Positions 42,566 through 51,381 of a stretch of DNA of 64,000 nucleotides are shown one piece after another; positions within the stretch are counted from its first letter, which is position 1, and every line of letters starts with the position of its first letter. This DNA comes from Microbacterium aurugineum (GTDB lineage: Bacteria; Actinomycetota; Actinomycetes; Actinomycetales; Microbacteriaceae): assembly GCF_023101205.1 (NCBI RefSeq), contig NZ_CP078078.1:3233411-3297410 (forward strand), given 5' to 3'. The translations under genes were made by a program, and so were the position numbers. The notes under the pieces are model-generated. The model was not told where the DNA came from. It did no database searches and saw nothing but the letters and a program-made list of their open reading frames with translations.

Positions 42566-42789
42566 CCGATCAGCTCACGTGGGTGGAGATCGTAGATGTG
42601 CGCCTCCGGCGAGGGCCCCTCCTCCGTGCGCACGGTGTGCGCGACCTGGCGCGCGACCGCCGCGCTGCGACCGACCTTCACCGCCTCGGCCTCATCTTCG
42701 AAGCTGCTGCCCAACGTCTGCGATTCACCCTCGATGCGGTTGAACCAGATGCCGTTGCGGTGGAACGTCTCGATATCGCCGGCGGCCAT
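42562..42789 (-). CDS. DUF2188-like small protein
   Basis: The 75-residue protein from ATG 42789 (AAGGGA upstream) has the pattern DIETFHRNGIWFNRIEGE, with a central ARQVAHTVRTEEGPSPEAHI and the terminal IYDLHPRELIG. This is the DUF2188 motif, in which a duplicated Trp/Gly strand and a short helix recur. Function unknown. Its stop overlaps the GTG of the BKACE gene. A GTG/ATG at 42810 is an alternative start. Confidence 0.65.
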   Translation of the reverse strand: MAAGDIETFHRNGIWFNRIEGESQTLGSSFEDEAEAVKVGRSAAVARQVAHTVRTEEGPSPEAHIYDLHPRELIG

Positions 42790-42885
42790 GCGGAATCCCT
42801 TCTCTCGCATTCCTTTCTACGCCAGACCACCGACACCGGCAGAGCCCCTTGACACCCTCTTGACGGGAGCTCGAGGCGGAGGCCG

Positions 42886-44073
42886 TCAGCGCAGGAGACC
42901 GGCTTCCCGAACCGCCGCACCCATCGCCGTGACAGCCTCCGCGAGGATGGGACGTGGCGTCGCGAACACGACTCGCACATGGCTCTCCGCACCGCGACCC
43001 AACAGCCGCCCCTCGGTGAGTACGACCCCCGCCCGCTCGCGGAAGAACTCGGCGGGCGGCCCCGGGATCCGCAGGGCAGCGGTATCGATCCAGCCGATGT
43101 ATGTCGCCTCGGGAATGCGGTACACCGCACCGGGCAGGTGTTCGTCCACCAGCGCCGCGAGCGCATGCCGCGACCCGTCGAGGTACGAGGTCACGTCCGA
43201 CAGCCATGGCCCACCGTGACGGTATGCGGCGGTCGAGGCCACAACCCCTAGGGTCGACGCACCGTGCTGCACCGCGAAGCCGAACCGTCGATACCGCGCC
43301 TGGTCCGCGTCGTTCGAGGTGATCGGCTGCGCCGACTTCAGTCCGGGGATGTTCCACGCCTTCGAGGCGCTCGTCCCCGTGACGGTGTGGGCGGCGGTGG
43401 CATCCGAGATCGAGGCATACGGCACGAACGGGGCGCCGTCATAGCGGAGCGGGGCGTGGATCTCGTCCGCGAAGACCCGTCCGCCGTGCCGCTCCACCAC
43501 CTCCGCGATCGCCTCGAGTTCTTTGCGACCGAGGAGCGCGCCGGTGGGATTGTGCGGATTGCAGAGCACGAGCGTGCGCGCTCCTGTAGCGAAGGCCTCG
43601 TCGATGCGCTGCAGGTCGTGCTGCCACCGCCCGTCGACCTCGACACCCGGAATCTCGATGACCGGATGGCCGATCGCCGGAAGATATGTCAGGAACGGCA
43701 TGTACGCCGGTGTGGGCACGATCACGGGCGACCCCGCGGGCGCATACTCCCGCACCGCGACGCCGAGAGCCGCCATCACGTCCGACACCGGGTGCACGCG
43801 CTCCGGGTCGACCGCCCAGCCGTACTCGTCCCGCATCCACGCGGCGGTGGCCTCTCCGAGTTCTGCAGCCTGCGGGGGCGACAGGTAGCCGAGGTTCTCG
43901 TCATCGATCGCGCGGTGCAGCGCGTCGGCGATCTCGGGCGCGATCCCGAAGTCCATCTCCGCCACCCACGCGCCGATCCGACCGGGATGCAGGCTCCACT
44001 TGCGGCTCTGCGGACGATCGAGGTGCACTCGGGTTCGCGCATCGAACGGATGCGACGGACAGTCGTCAGGCAT
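42886..44073 (-). CDS. MalY/PatB-type PLP-dependent C-S lyase or aminotransferase
   Basis: The 395-residue fold-type I PLP enzyme is of the MalY/PatB subgroup. It has VAEMDFGIAPEIADAL near the N-terminus, CNPHNPTG for cofactor binding, ADEIHAPL with the Asp that pairs the pyridine nitrogen, and the Schiff-base Lys in SASKAWNIPGLK. ATG 44073 follows GGAGGAG. Such enzymes are cystathionine beta-lyases or act on other thio amino acids. The exact activity is open. An in-frame open stretch upstream is not used. Confidence 0.88.
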   Translation of the reverse strand: MPDDCPSHPFDARTRVHLDRPQSRKWSLHPGRIGAWVAEMDFGIAPEIADALHRAIDDENLGYLSPPQAAELGEATAAWMRDEYGWAVDPERVHPVSDVMAALGVAVREYAPAGSPVIVPTPAYMPFLTYLPAIGHPVIEIPGVEVDGRWQHDLQRIDEAFATGARTLVLCNPHNPTGALLGRKELEAIAEVVERHGGRVFADEIHAPLRYDGAPFVPYASISDATAAHTVTGTSASKAWNIPGLKSAQPITSNDADQARYRRFGFAVQHGASTLGVVASTAAYRHGGPWLSDVTSYLDGSRHALAALVDEHLPGAVYRIPEATYIGWIDTAALRIPGPPAEFFRERAGVVLTEGRLLGRGAESHVRVVFATPRPILAEAVTAMGAAVREAGLLR

Positions 44074-44180
44074 GGTCTCCTCCCGGGCAGGATCCGACCA
44101 ATCTACGGACGGCCGCGCGCCGGTGCAGGTCAGATTTCGGTGCGTGACGACGCCCCAGGGGGAGGGGCTCGGGTCTGCAG

Positions 44181-44268
44181 CGTTCACAACTCCGCAAAAT
44201 TCAGCCCATTCGGCCCAGAGCAGGGCGGGGAAGACTGCAACGACAGGATTCTTGAGGAGTTGTGAACG
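44181..44268. repeat. 88-bp foldback element, copy A
   Basis: A perfect 13-bp inverted repeat (CGTTCACAACTCC at 44181-44193 and its complement at 44256-44268) bounds a 62-bp interior. It lies between divergent genes (aminotransferase and LacI). Its arms match those of elements at 55486-55573 and 55583-55665, and the first of those has exactly the same length. Confidence 0.75.
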
Positions 44269-44290
44269 CGACGCGCCGCGGCTGCCCCGC

Positions 44291-44304
44291 TGGTAACGTT
44301 CCCT
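44291..44304 (+). promoter_or_regulatory. LacI-type operator before lacI
   Basis: TGGTAACGTTCCCT keeps the left half and core of the consensus TGGTAACGTTACCA, 32 bp before the lacI start, which suggests autoregulation. Confidence 0.55.
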
Positions 44305-44336
44305 TGATCGGCGACACCACACCTCGGAGGGCAGTG

Positions 44337-45359
44337 ATGAGCGAACGAGCGCGCCGCCCGACCGTCAAGGAAGTCGCGACCCGAGCGGGCGTGAGCCCCA
44401 TGACCGTGTCGCGCACCCTCTCCGGCGGACTCAACGTGAAGCCCGACGTGCAGCAGCGCGTCATGGAGGCCGTCGCCGAGCTCGGCTACCACCGCAACGA
44501 GAACGCCCGCAGCATCCGCCCCGGCCACAGCAGCGGACTCATCGGCGTCGCGATCACGAACATCGCCAACCCGTACTACAGCACCTTCGCGCTGGGCGTC
44601 GAGGAGGAAGCCGCACTGACGGGCCGTCGCATCCTCCTCGGGAACACGTCCGAAGACGCCGCACGCGAGGCCGACCTCGTGGGCGACTTCCTCGGCCGCC
44701 GGGTCGACGGGCTCATCGTGGTCCCCGCCGGCACCTCGTCCGCGCACCTCGCCCATTCCCAGAGTCAGGGTGTCCCCGTGGTCCTCGCCTCCCGCCGCAT
44801 CGAGGGGCTCGCTGCCGACAGCGTCGTGCTCGCGGACGACGACGGCGCCCACCGCGGAACCAGCGCACTCATCGAGCACGGCCACACCCGCATCGGCTAT
44901 CTCGGCAACGCGCTCTCGATCTTCACCGGTGAGCGCCGCTACGCCGGCTTCGTCCGCGCCCTGTCGGAACACGGTCTGACCGTCGACCCGGACATCGTCG
45001 CCACGAACCAGCAGACCGTCGACCAGGCCCGCGACGCCACCCGCGCTCTCCTCGACGCCGCGCATCCCCCCACCGCGATCTTCTGCGCCAACAACCGCAA
45101 CGCGATCGGTGCCTTGAAGGAGATCAGCGCCCAGTTGAACGCCGGATCGCGCCGTGCCACCGACTTCCCGGAGATCGTGAGCTTCGATGACTTCGAGCTC
45201 GCCGAGCTCTCGCCGGTGCCGATCAGCGTGATCGACCACGACCCGCGCGAATTGGGCCGAGCCGCCACGCGTCTGCTGCTCGACCGTCTCGACGGGGGGA
45301 AGCTCGACGCCGCGACCCGCGAGATCGAGCTGCCGGTCTCACTCCGCGGCGTGCGCTGA
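44337..45359 (+). CDS. LacI-family transcriptional regulator of the sugar locus
   Basis: The 340-residue protein has an N-terminal LacI HTH (TVKEVATRAGVSPMTVSRTL), the hinge-helix region with ENARSIRPGHSSGLIGVAIT, and a periplasmic-binding-like effector domain with SFDDFELAELSPVPISVID. ATG 44337 follows GGAGGG. Three LacI-type operators in this locus (44291, 45504, 48351) make it the regulator of the ROK/isomerase operon and the CUT1 importer downstream. The inducer is probably a mannose- or related sugar. Confidence 0.88.
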   Translation: MSERARRPTVKEVATRAGVSPMTVSRTLSGGLNVKPDVQQRVMEAVAELGYHRNENARSIRPGHSSGLIGVAITNIANPYYSTFALGVEEEAALTGRRILLGNTSEDAAREADLVGDFLGRRVDGLIVVPAGTSSAHLAHSQSQGVPVVLASRRIEGLAADSVVLADDDGAHRGTSALIEHGHTRIGYLGNALSIFTGERRYAGFVRALSEHGLTVDPDIVATNQQTVDQARDATRALLDAAHPPTAIFCANNRNAIGALKEISAQLNAGSRRATDFPEIVSFDDFELAELSPVPISVIDHDPRELGRAATRLLLDRLDGGKLDAATREIELPVSLRGVR

Positions 45360-45396
45360 CGTCACCTGCACGAGACTGTCACTGCGCGGGCTCTGC

Positions 45397-45480
45397 GCAC
45401 ACCTGTCGGGAGCAGGGACAGGCGTCGGGAGAATCCGGGCAGACGGACCGTGCAGGCGGCAAAGCTCCCGACATTCGTGC
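45397..45480. repeat. 84-bp foldback element, copy D
   Basis: The 17-nt arms GCACACCTGTCGGGAGC (45397-45413) and its near-complement (45464-45480, 14 of 17 matching) flank 50 bp. It lies between the lacI stop and the ROK promoter. A 15-bp match to one arm (CGAATGTCGGGAGCT) also occurs at the 3' end of the DUF4188 gene (37187-37201). Confidence 0.65.
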
Positions 45481-45484
45481 AGTG

Positions 45485-45519
45485 TTGACACCCCTCCACC
45501 GCATTGATAACGTTACCAA
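45485..45519 (+). promoter_or_regulatory. Promoter of the ROK/isomerase operon with LacI operator
   Basis: TTGACA (45485-45490), a 17-bp spacer and TAACGT (45508-45513) form a near-consensus promoter. TTGATAACGTTACCAA (45504-45519), matching the LacI consensus at all but one position, covers the -10 box. Confidence 0.8.
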
Positions 45520-45538
45520 TCATCGACGAGGAGGACCG

Positions 45539-46420
45539 ATGGAGCTGTGTACCGACTTCGGGGGCACCGAGATCAAACTCGCCCTGATCGACGGCAGCCG
45601 TGTCGTCGCAGCACGCAGGGTCCGCATCGAAGGAACGAGCGCCGACCTCTCCGTAGCCGCCGCGGAAGCCCACCGTCTCCTCGACGACGCGCACCGCCCC
45701 GCGGAGGCCGTCGGCATCGCGGTCCCCGGCGTCGTCGACCCGCACTCCGGACGGATGCTGCACGCCAACGCGAAGTACGACTTCCTCCGCGACTTCGACC
45801 TGAGCGCCTGGTCCCTGACCGAGTTCGGGCTCCCCGCCACGGTCGAGAACGACGCCAGGGCCGCCCTCATCGGCGAGACGTCGTCGGGTAGCGCACCCGG
45901 AGAACATGACGCGGTGCTCGTCACCCTCGGCACCGGGATCGGCACGGCGGCCATGATCGACGGCACACCTCTGCGTGGACGCACCGGGCACGCCGGCATC
46001 CTCGGCGGACACCTCACGGTCGACCTCGACGGGCCCCTCTGTCCCTGCGGCAACGTCGGCTGCGGAGAAGCCCTCGCGAGCACACGCGCCCTCCCGGAGG
46101 CCGTCACGATGACCGAGGTCTTCACCACCGACGCGCATGCGGCACTCCGGGCGAGGTTCCTGCACGTGTGGGGCGCGGTCGTCACGTCGCTCGTGCATTC
46201 CTACGACCCGGCCGTGGTGATCCTCTCCGGCGGAATCCTCCGTGCAGGAGACGCGGTCCGTGCGCCGATCGAAGCCCACGTCCGCACACACCTCTGGCCC
46301 TCGATGACGCCCCCGCGCTTCGTCGTCCCGCCGGAGCCCGAGCTCTCGGTAGCCCGCGGACTCAGCGTCCTGGCCCGTTCGACGACCACCCACACCGCAA
46401 CACCGCAGGAGGAAAAGTGA
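45539..46420 (+). CDS. ROK-family sugar kinase
   Basis: The 293-residue protein starts at ATG 45539 (GGAGGA upstream). It has the ATP-binding DFGGTEIKLALID start, GVVDPHSGRMLHANAKYDF, TLGTGIGTAAMIDG, and the ROK zinc motif CPCGNVGCGE with GHAGILGGHL. ROK kinases phosphorylate glucose, mannose, fructose or related sugars. The adjacent mannose-6-phosphate isomerase, overlapping by 4 bp, suggests mannose or fructose as substrate. Confidence 0.88.
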   Translation: MELCTDFGGTEIKLALIDGSRVVAARRVRIEGTSADLSVAAAEAHRLLDDAHRPAEAVGIAVPGVVDPHSGRMLHANAKYDFLRDFDLSAWSLTEFGLPATVENDARAALIGETSSGSAPGEHDAVLVTLGTGIGTAAMIDGTPLRGRTGHAGILGGHLTVDLDGPLCPCGNVGCGEALASTRALPEAVTMTEVFTTDAHAALRARFLHVWGAVVTSLVHSYDPAVVILSGGILRAGDAVRAPIEAHVRTHLWPSMTPPRFVVPPEPELSVARGLSVLARSTTTHTATPQEEK

Positions 46421-48255
46421 CCACCCCGATCAGCGACATGCACGAAGGGCACACGACCCGAGGTCGCTACGACACCCAGCCCACCGTGGCCCTGCCGGAG
46501 GGCGAGCGCATCCTCCGCGGCGCCGAGGGCTGGGAAGCAGCGGCCGAGCTCGCCGAAGCCTGTGCACGCGTGACCGGCACCGCCCCCGTGCTCCTCGTGG
46601 ACACGTACCCGGGCGTCGACCTCCCGACCCTGACGGCACAGGTGCGATCCGCCCTGCCGGAGTGGACCGTGCAGGATGTCGAGACCGCCGCTCGCCCGGT
46701 CACCGAGGTCGAGCAGCTGATCGCACCGAACCTCACCGATGACCGGGTCTTCGGCGTCATGAGCCACTTCACCCTCGCCGACTTCTACGACGCCGCGCAG
46801 CTCGACGCCCTCGCCGCCGGCATCACGCAGACCCCGACCGTCGTGATCGGCTGGGGCGCCGCTCTCCTGGCGCCGCGCCTGGACGGCTCCGCCGCGACGG
46901 TGCTCGTCGACATGGCCCGCTGGGAGATCCAGCTGCGCCAGCGCAAGGGTGCCACCAACTGGCGCGCCGACAACGCGGCGGAAGACAACCTGCGCAAGTA
47001 CAAGCGCGGCTTCTTCGTGGAGTGGCGCGTCGCCGACCGCCACAAGCGCAGCCTCTTCGACACACTCGACTTCGTGCTCGACGGCAACGCGATCGCCCCC
47101 GCCGAGCCGCATCCGGATTCTCCCGAGGCGGGCATGATCACGGGCACCGCCTTCCGGCAGGCGCTGAAGGATGCCGCGTCCCGGCCGTTCCGCGTCGTGC
47201 CGTTCTTCGACCCCGGCGTCTGGGGTGGGCAGTGGATGAAGAACCTCATCGGACTCGACCCCTCGAAGGACAACTACGCGTGGTGCTTCGACTGCGTCCC
47301 CGAGGAGAACTCGCTGCTGCTCGAAGGCGAGGGCGGAGTGGTCGAGATCCCCGCGCTCGACCTGGTGTTCAGCCGCCCGGTCGATCTGCTCGGCGCGAAG
47401 ACCTTCTCCCGCTTCGGCGCGGAGTTCCCGATCCGCTTCGACTTCCTCGACACGATGGACGGCGGCAACCTCAGCCTGCAGGTGCATCCGCTGACCGACT
47501 ACATCCAGAACACGTTCGGCATGCACTACACGCAGGACGAGAGCTACTACATGCTCGACGTCGGCGACGACGCCGTGGTCTACCTGGGCACGAAGGAGGG
47601 CATCGACCGCGCCGAGATGCTGCAGGACCTGGCCACCGCGCAGGACGGCGAGCACCCCTTCCCGGCGGAGAAGTACGTCAACTCCTTCCCGGCCCGCAAG
47701 CACGACCACTTCGCGATCCCGGCGGGCACCATCCACTGCTCGGGCGCGAACTCGATGGTTCTCGAGATCTCGGCGACGCCGTTCATCTTCACCTTCAAGC
47801 TCTGGGACTGGGGCCGTGTCGGCCTCGACGGCGTGCCTCGCCCCGTGCACCTCGACCACGGCGCCCGCAACATCCAATGGGACCGCGACACGACGTGGGT
47901 CGGCGACAACCTCCTCGACCAGGTCGAGACCATCCGCACCGACGGTGACGTCATCGAGGAGAGCACCGGCCTGCACGAACTGGAGTTCATCGAGGTGCGC
48001 CGGCACTGGTTCGAACAGGGCGCCGACCACGACACCGAGGGCACGGTCAACGTGCTCAACCTGGTCGAGGGGGACGAGGTGCGCGTGGTGAGCCCGACCG
48101 ACGCCTTCGCACCCTTCGTGATCCACTACGCCGAGACGTTCATCGTCCCGGCAGCGGTGGGGGCGTACCGGATCGAACGGACCGAGAACTCGCGCAGCGC
48201 CCGCTTCGCGACCGTCAAGGCCTACGTGCGCGGCTCGCGCACGAGTGACAACTGA
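46417..48255 (+). CDS. Class I mannose-6-phosphate isomerase with a large N-terminal domain
   Basis: The 612-residue protein starts at GTG 46417, which overlaps the ROK stop (GTGA) and follows AGGAGG. The C-terminal part (about 250-610) has the isomerase core: WGGQWMKNLIGLD, LQVHPLTDYIQNTFG (QVHP metal site), DESYYMLDVG and AGTIHCSGANSMVLE. The first about 240 residues form a separate alpha/beta domain (VLLVDTYPGVDLPTLTAQV; IGWGAALLAPRLDG) of uncertain role, resembling a nucleoside-kinase-like or unspecified fold. Total length is well over the 300-400 of ordinary ManA proteins. Confidence 0.85.
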   Translation: MTTPISDMHEGHTTRGRYDTQPTVALPEGERILRGAEGWEAAAELAEACARVTGTAPVLLVDTYPGVDLPTLTAQVRSALPEWTVQDVETAARPVTEVEQLIAPNLTDDRVFGVMSHFTLADFYDAAQLDALAAGITQTPTVVIGWGAALLAPRLDGSAATVLVDMARWEIQLRQRKGATNWRADNAAEDNLRKYKRGFFVEWRVADRHKRSLFDTLDFVLDGNAIAPAEPHPDSPEAGMITGTAFRQALKDAASRPFRVVPFFDPGVWGGQWMKNLIGLDPSKDNYAWCFDCVPEENSLLLEGEGGVVEIPALDLVFSRPVDLLGAKTFSRFGAEFPIRFDFLDTMDGGNLSLQVHPLTDYIQNTFGMHYTQDESYYMLDVGDDAVVYLGTKEGIDRAEMLQDLATAQDGEHPFPAEKYVNSFPARKHDHFAIPAGTIHCSGANSMVLEISATPFIFTFKLWDWGRVGLDGVPRPVHLDHGARNIQWDRDTTWVGDNLLDQVETIRTDGDVIEESTGLHELEFIEVRRHWFEQGADHDTEGTVNVLNLVEGDEVRVVSPTDAFAPFVIHYAETFIVPAAVGAYRIERTENSRSARFATVKAYVRGSRTSDN

Positions 48256-48308
48256 ACACCGCGCACCATGCAGCATCCATCGCCGGGGACTCCCACCACA
48301 GGAATCCC

Positions 48309-48364
48309 TTGCACCGCATCCATCACCTTGGTAGCGTGAATCCAGATTTCTGGTAACGATACCA
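48309..48364 (+). promoter_or_regulatory. Promoter of the CUT1 importer with LacI operator
   Basis: TTGCAC (48309-48314) and TAGCGT (48332-48337) are 17 bp apart. TGGTAACGATACCA (48351-48364), one change from the perfect 14-bp LacI palindrome, lies just downstream of the expected start of transcription. Confidence 0.75.
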
Positions 48365-48384
48365 AACGAACAAGGGAGTTCTGA

Positions 48385-49653
48385 ATGATTTCGCGACGCA
48401 CGATCGCCGCAGCCGCGGCCGGTCTCCTCCTCGGCACCCTGGCACTCGCCGGGTGCGCCGGCGACTCCGGTTCCGGAGAGGCCGGAGAGGTGACCGGCAC
48501 GCTCAACTTCTACACCGACAAGGCAGCGTGGAAGCCCGACTTCGAGTCGCTCAACGAGGTCAGCGGCGACGCCGTCGACATCACGCTGAAGACCACCGGG
48601 TACTCCGACGCCAACCAGTACGACGCCTTCATCAAGCAGTCGTTCCGCACCGACAAGTCACCCGGCCTGTTCACCTGGCACACCGGTGACTCGCTCAAGC
48701 AGCTGGTCGACGAGGGACTGGTCGCCGAGACCACCGACATCTGGTCCCAGGCCGTCGACGAGGGCTGGGTGAGCGAAGACCTGCGCGACAGCTACACCTT
48801 CGACGGCAAGCAGTACTGCGTGCCGATGAACATCGCCTACTGGATCATGTTCTACAACAAGGCCGCCTTCGCCGACAACGGCGTCGAGGTGCCCACCACC
48901 TGGGACGAGCTGAACACCGCCGCCGAGACGCTGAAGGAGGGCGGGGTCACGCCGTACTACCAGACCAGCGTGCTGTTCACCTTCCAGTGGTTCCAGCACC
49001 TGGTCGCCTCCACCGACCCCGATCTGTACGCCGGGCTCACCACGGGCGACGTCAAATACACCGACCCCGAGATCGTCGACATCATGAACGTGTGGCTCGA
49101 CGAGCAGAAGGCCGGCTGGTTCAGTGACGCGGGGAGCACGACCGACCCCGCGGTCGGCCTCAAGCAGGGCGACTACGCCATGATCAACTTCGGCACGTTC
49201 TTCGCGGGCAACCTCGAGGGCGCCGGCATGACCACCGATGACTACGGGATGTTCGCGATCCCGGCCGTCAACGACAGCCTCGACACCACTCCGGTGGCGG
49301 TCGAGTCCGGTCCGATCTGCACGGCCGAGAACTCGAAGCAGCGCGACCTCGGTCTCGCCTACGCCGAGTGGTGGATGTCGCCCGATGCCCAGACGGCCTG
49401 GAACGATGCGCACGGCGACGTCGCGTTCAACCCGAAGGCCACGGTGTCCGACCCCGCCCTGGCCGAGATCGGGGAGCAGATCGCCGGCGACGGCTATTCG
49501 CTCTACGACCGGTTCTTCGAAGCCATGCCCACCGAGATCGTGACCACCGCGATCGAGCAGTTCGGCGCCTTCAACGCCAACCCCGGTGACCCGATGCCGT
49601 TCCTGGAGAAGATCCAGGCCACGGCGGACAAGTACTGGGCAGAGCAGGAGTAA
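48385..49653 (+). CDS. CUT1-type sugar-binding lipoprotein
   Basis: The 422-residue precursor has a lipoprotein signal with lipobox LAGC and Cys24. The mature protein has the SBP family 1 fold (GTLNFYTDKAAWKPDFESLN, aromatic-rich binding cleft, WWMSPDAQTAWNDAHGD in the hinge region). ATG 48385 follows AGGGAG. It is the first gene of a LacI-controlled importer operon, so it delivers an oligosaccharide, probably a mannose-containing one, by context only. Confidence 0.88.
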   Translation: MISRRTIAAAAAGLLLGTLALAGCAGDSGSGEAGEVTGTLNFYTDKAAWKPDFESLNEVSGDAVDITLKTTGYSDANQYDAFIKQSFRTDKSPGLFTWHTGDSLKQLVDEGLVAETTDIWSQAVDEGWVSEDLRDSYTFDGKQYCVPMNIAYWIMFYNKAAFADNGVEVPTTWDELNTAAETLKEGGVTPYYQTSVLFTFQWFQHLVASTDPDLYAGLTTGDVKYTDPEIVDIMNVWLDEQKAGWFSDAGSTTDPAVGLKQGDYAMINFGTFFAGNLEGAGMTTDDYGMFAIPAVNDSLDTTPVAVESGPICTAENSKQRDLGLAYAEWWMSPDAQTAWNDAHGDVAFNPKATVSDPALAEIGEQIAGDGYSLYDRFFEAMPTEIVTTAIEQFGAFNANPGDPMPFLEKIQATADKYWAEQE

Positions 49654-49661
49654 GCGAGCGG

Positions 49662-50537
49662 ATGGCGCACCAGAAGACGCCGTACCAGTGGTCCGCCCGG
49701 GGCTTCGTCGCCCCGGGCGTGATCCTGGTCGCAGTCCTGCTCTACCTCCCGCTGCTGTGGACGGTGTTCCTCAGCTTCACGAAGTACAACGGGCTCGGCA
49801 GCCCGACCTGGATCGGCCTCGACAACTACGTCGAGATATTCACCGACGGCGACTTCGTGGGCTCGGCCCTGAACACCGTGCTCTGGGTGATCGGCACCCT
49901 GATCATCCCGGTCGGCATCGGTCTCGCGATCGCTCTGCTCACCTGGAACCTCGGCGGCGGCATCTGGCTGCGCCTCCCCTTCCTCATCCCCTACGCCCTC
50001 TCCGGCATCGGCGTCGGCGTGGTGTGGTCGTTCATCCTCTCCTCGGGCGGCGCGCTCGACCAGGCGCTCGCTGCGTTCGGCATCACGGACCCGCCCCGAT
50101 GGCTGCTGGATGCTCCGCTCAACACGATCGTCATGATCATCGCCTCCTCGTGGCAGGGCGTCGGCGTGAACGCGCTGCTGTTCACCATCGGACTGCAGGC
50201 GATCCCGAAGGAACCGCTCGAGGCCGCACGCATCGACGGTGCCGGCGGCCCGCGCCTGTTCACCAGCATCCTGTGGCCGATGCTGCGTCCGCTCACGGCG
50301 GTGGTCGTCGGACTCTCGATCGTCGCGAGCCTGAAGACCTTCGACATCGTGTGGGGCATGACCAAGGGCGGACCGGGCACGGTCTCGGAGACCCTGGCGC
50401 TGACCATGTACAAGGAGACCTTCGTGAACAGCGACTACGGACTCGGCTCCGCGATCGCCGTGTTCCTGACGGTCATCACCCTGATCGCCTCGGTGCTGTA
50501 CCTGCGTCAGCAGCTCTCCCCGAAGAAGGAGATGTGA
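49662..50537 (+). CDS. CUT1 ABC importer permease 1
   Basis: The 291-residue permease has six membrane helices and the EAA-type loop EAARIDGAGGPRLFTSILWP. It lies 8 bases after the binding-protein stop. It pairs with the next gene to form the pore. No ATPase gene is in the operon, as is usual where one MsiK-type ATPase serves many CUT1 systems. Confidence 0.9.
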   Translation: MAHQKTPYQWSARGFVAPGVILVAVLLYLPLLWTVFLSFTKYNGLGSPTWIGLDNYVEIFTDGDFVGSALNTVLWVIGTLIIPVGIGLAIALLTWNLGGGIWLRLPFLIPYALSGIGVGVVWSFILSSGGALDQALAAFGITDPPRWLLDAPLNTIVMIIASSWQGVGVNALLFTIGLQAIPKEPLEAARIDGAGGPRLFTSILWPMLRPLTAVVVGLSIVASLKTFDIVWGMTKGGPGTVSETLALTMYKETFVNSDYGLGSAIAVFLTVITLIASVLYLRQQLSPKKEM

Positions 50538-51349
50538 TGTCGAAGATCATCAGAACGGCCGTGCTCGTCCTCCTCGGGATCGTGTGGCTGCTGCCGGCAT
50601 ACCTCCTCGTGGTCAACGCGATGAAGGACCCGCTGACCTTCACGTCGAAGGAGTCGTGGATCCCGACCGACTTCCACCTGTTCGAGAACTTCGGCCAGGC
50701 GCTGGAGCTCTCGGGCATCGGCGACAGCATCGTGAGCACCCTCATCTACTCGATCGTCTCGCCGACCATCGCGGTGCTCGTCGGTGCCGCCGCCGGGTTC
50801 GCGATCGTGGCCCTGCGGCTCAAGCGCGGCTTCCTCTGGTTCGTCGTGATCTTCGGCGGAACCGTGTTCCCGCTGCAGATGGTGCTGCTGCCGCTGTTCG
50901 ACGCGTACTCCCGCACCGGCCTGTTCGACACCCGCCTGGGGATGATCATGATCTACACCGTGATCTCGATCCCGTTCTCGGCATTCGTGATGCGCAACTT
51001 CTTCACCGGCGTCGCGCACAACGTGTTCGAGGCCGCGGTGCTCGACGGTGCCACCACCTGGCGCATCTTCACGCGCATGTACCTGCCGATGGCGTCGAGC
51101 GCCCTCGTGGCGATCTTCATCCTGCAGGCGACCTTCGTGTGGAACGACCTGCTGCTCGGCCTCACGCTCAGCCAGTCCGACGACATCCGCCCCATCATCA
51201 CGACCCTGTCCGGCATGCAGAGCACCTACGGCGGTGCGCAGATGTCGGTCGTGCTCGCCGCGGCCGTGCTCGTCTCGCTCCCCACCGTGGTGCTGTTCCT
51301 GTGCACGCAGCGCTTCTTCGCCAAGGGCCTCGCACTCGGGCAGTACTGA
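50537..51349 (+). CDS. CUT1 ABC importer permease 2
   Basis: The 270-residue permease has six membrane helices and the EAA-type loop EAAVLDGATTWRIFTRMYLP. ATG 50537 overlaps the previous stop by one base (TGATG), which selects this start over the longer open frame upstream. Partner of permease 1. Confidence 0.9.
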   Translation: MSKIIRTAVLVLLGIVWLLPAYLLVVNAMKDPLTFTSKESWIPTDFHLFENFGQALELSGIGDSIVSTLIYSIVSPTIAVLVGAAAGFAIVALRLKRGFLWFVVIFGGTVFPLQMVLLPLFDAYSRTGLFDTRLGMIMIYTVISIPFSAFVMRNFFTGVAHNVFEAAVLDGATTWRIFTRMYLPMASSALVAIFILQATFVWNDLLLGLTLSQSDDIRPIITTLSGMQSTYGGAQMSVVLAAAVLVSLPTVVLFLCTQRFFAKGLALGQY

Positions 51350-51381
51350 CCCCACACGCTTCCCGCCCCTCGAAAGGCATC

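Noticed and set aside
46201..48276. Long minus-strand frame opposite the ROK/isomerase genes
   Set aside because: It is an antisense shadow with no plausible start site or motif.
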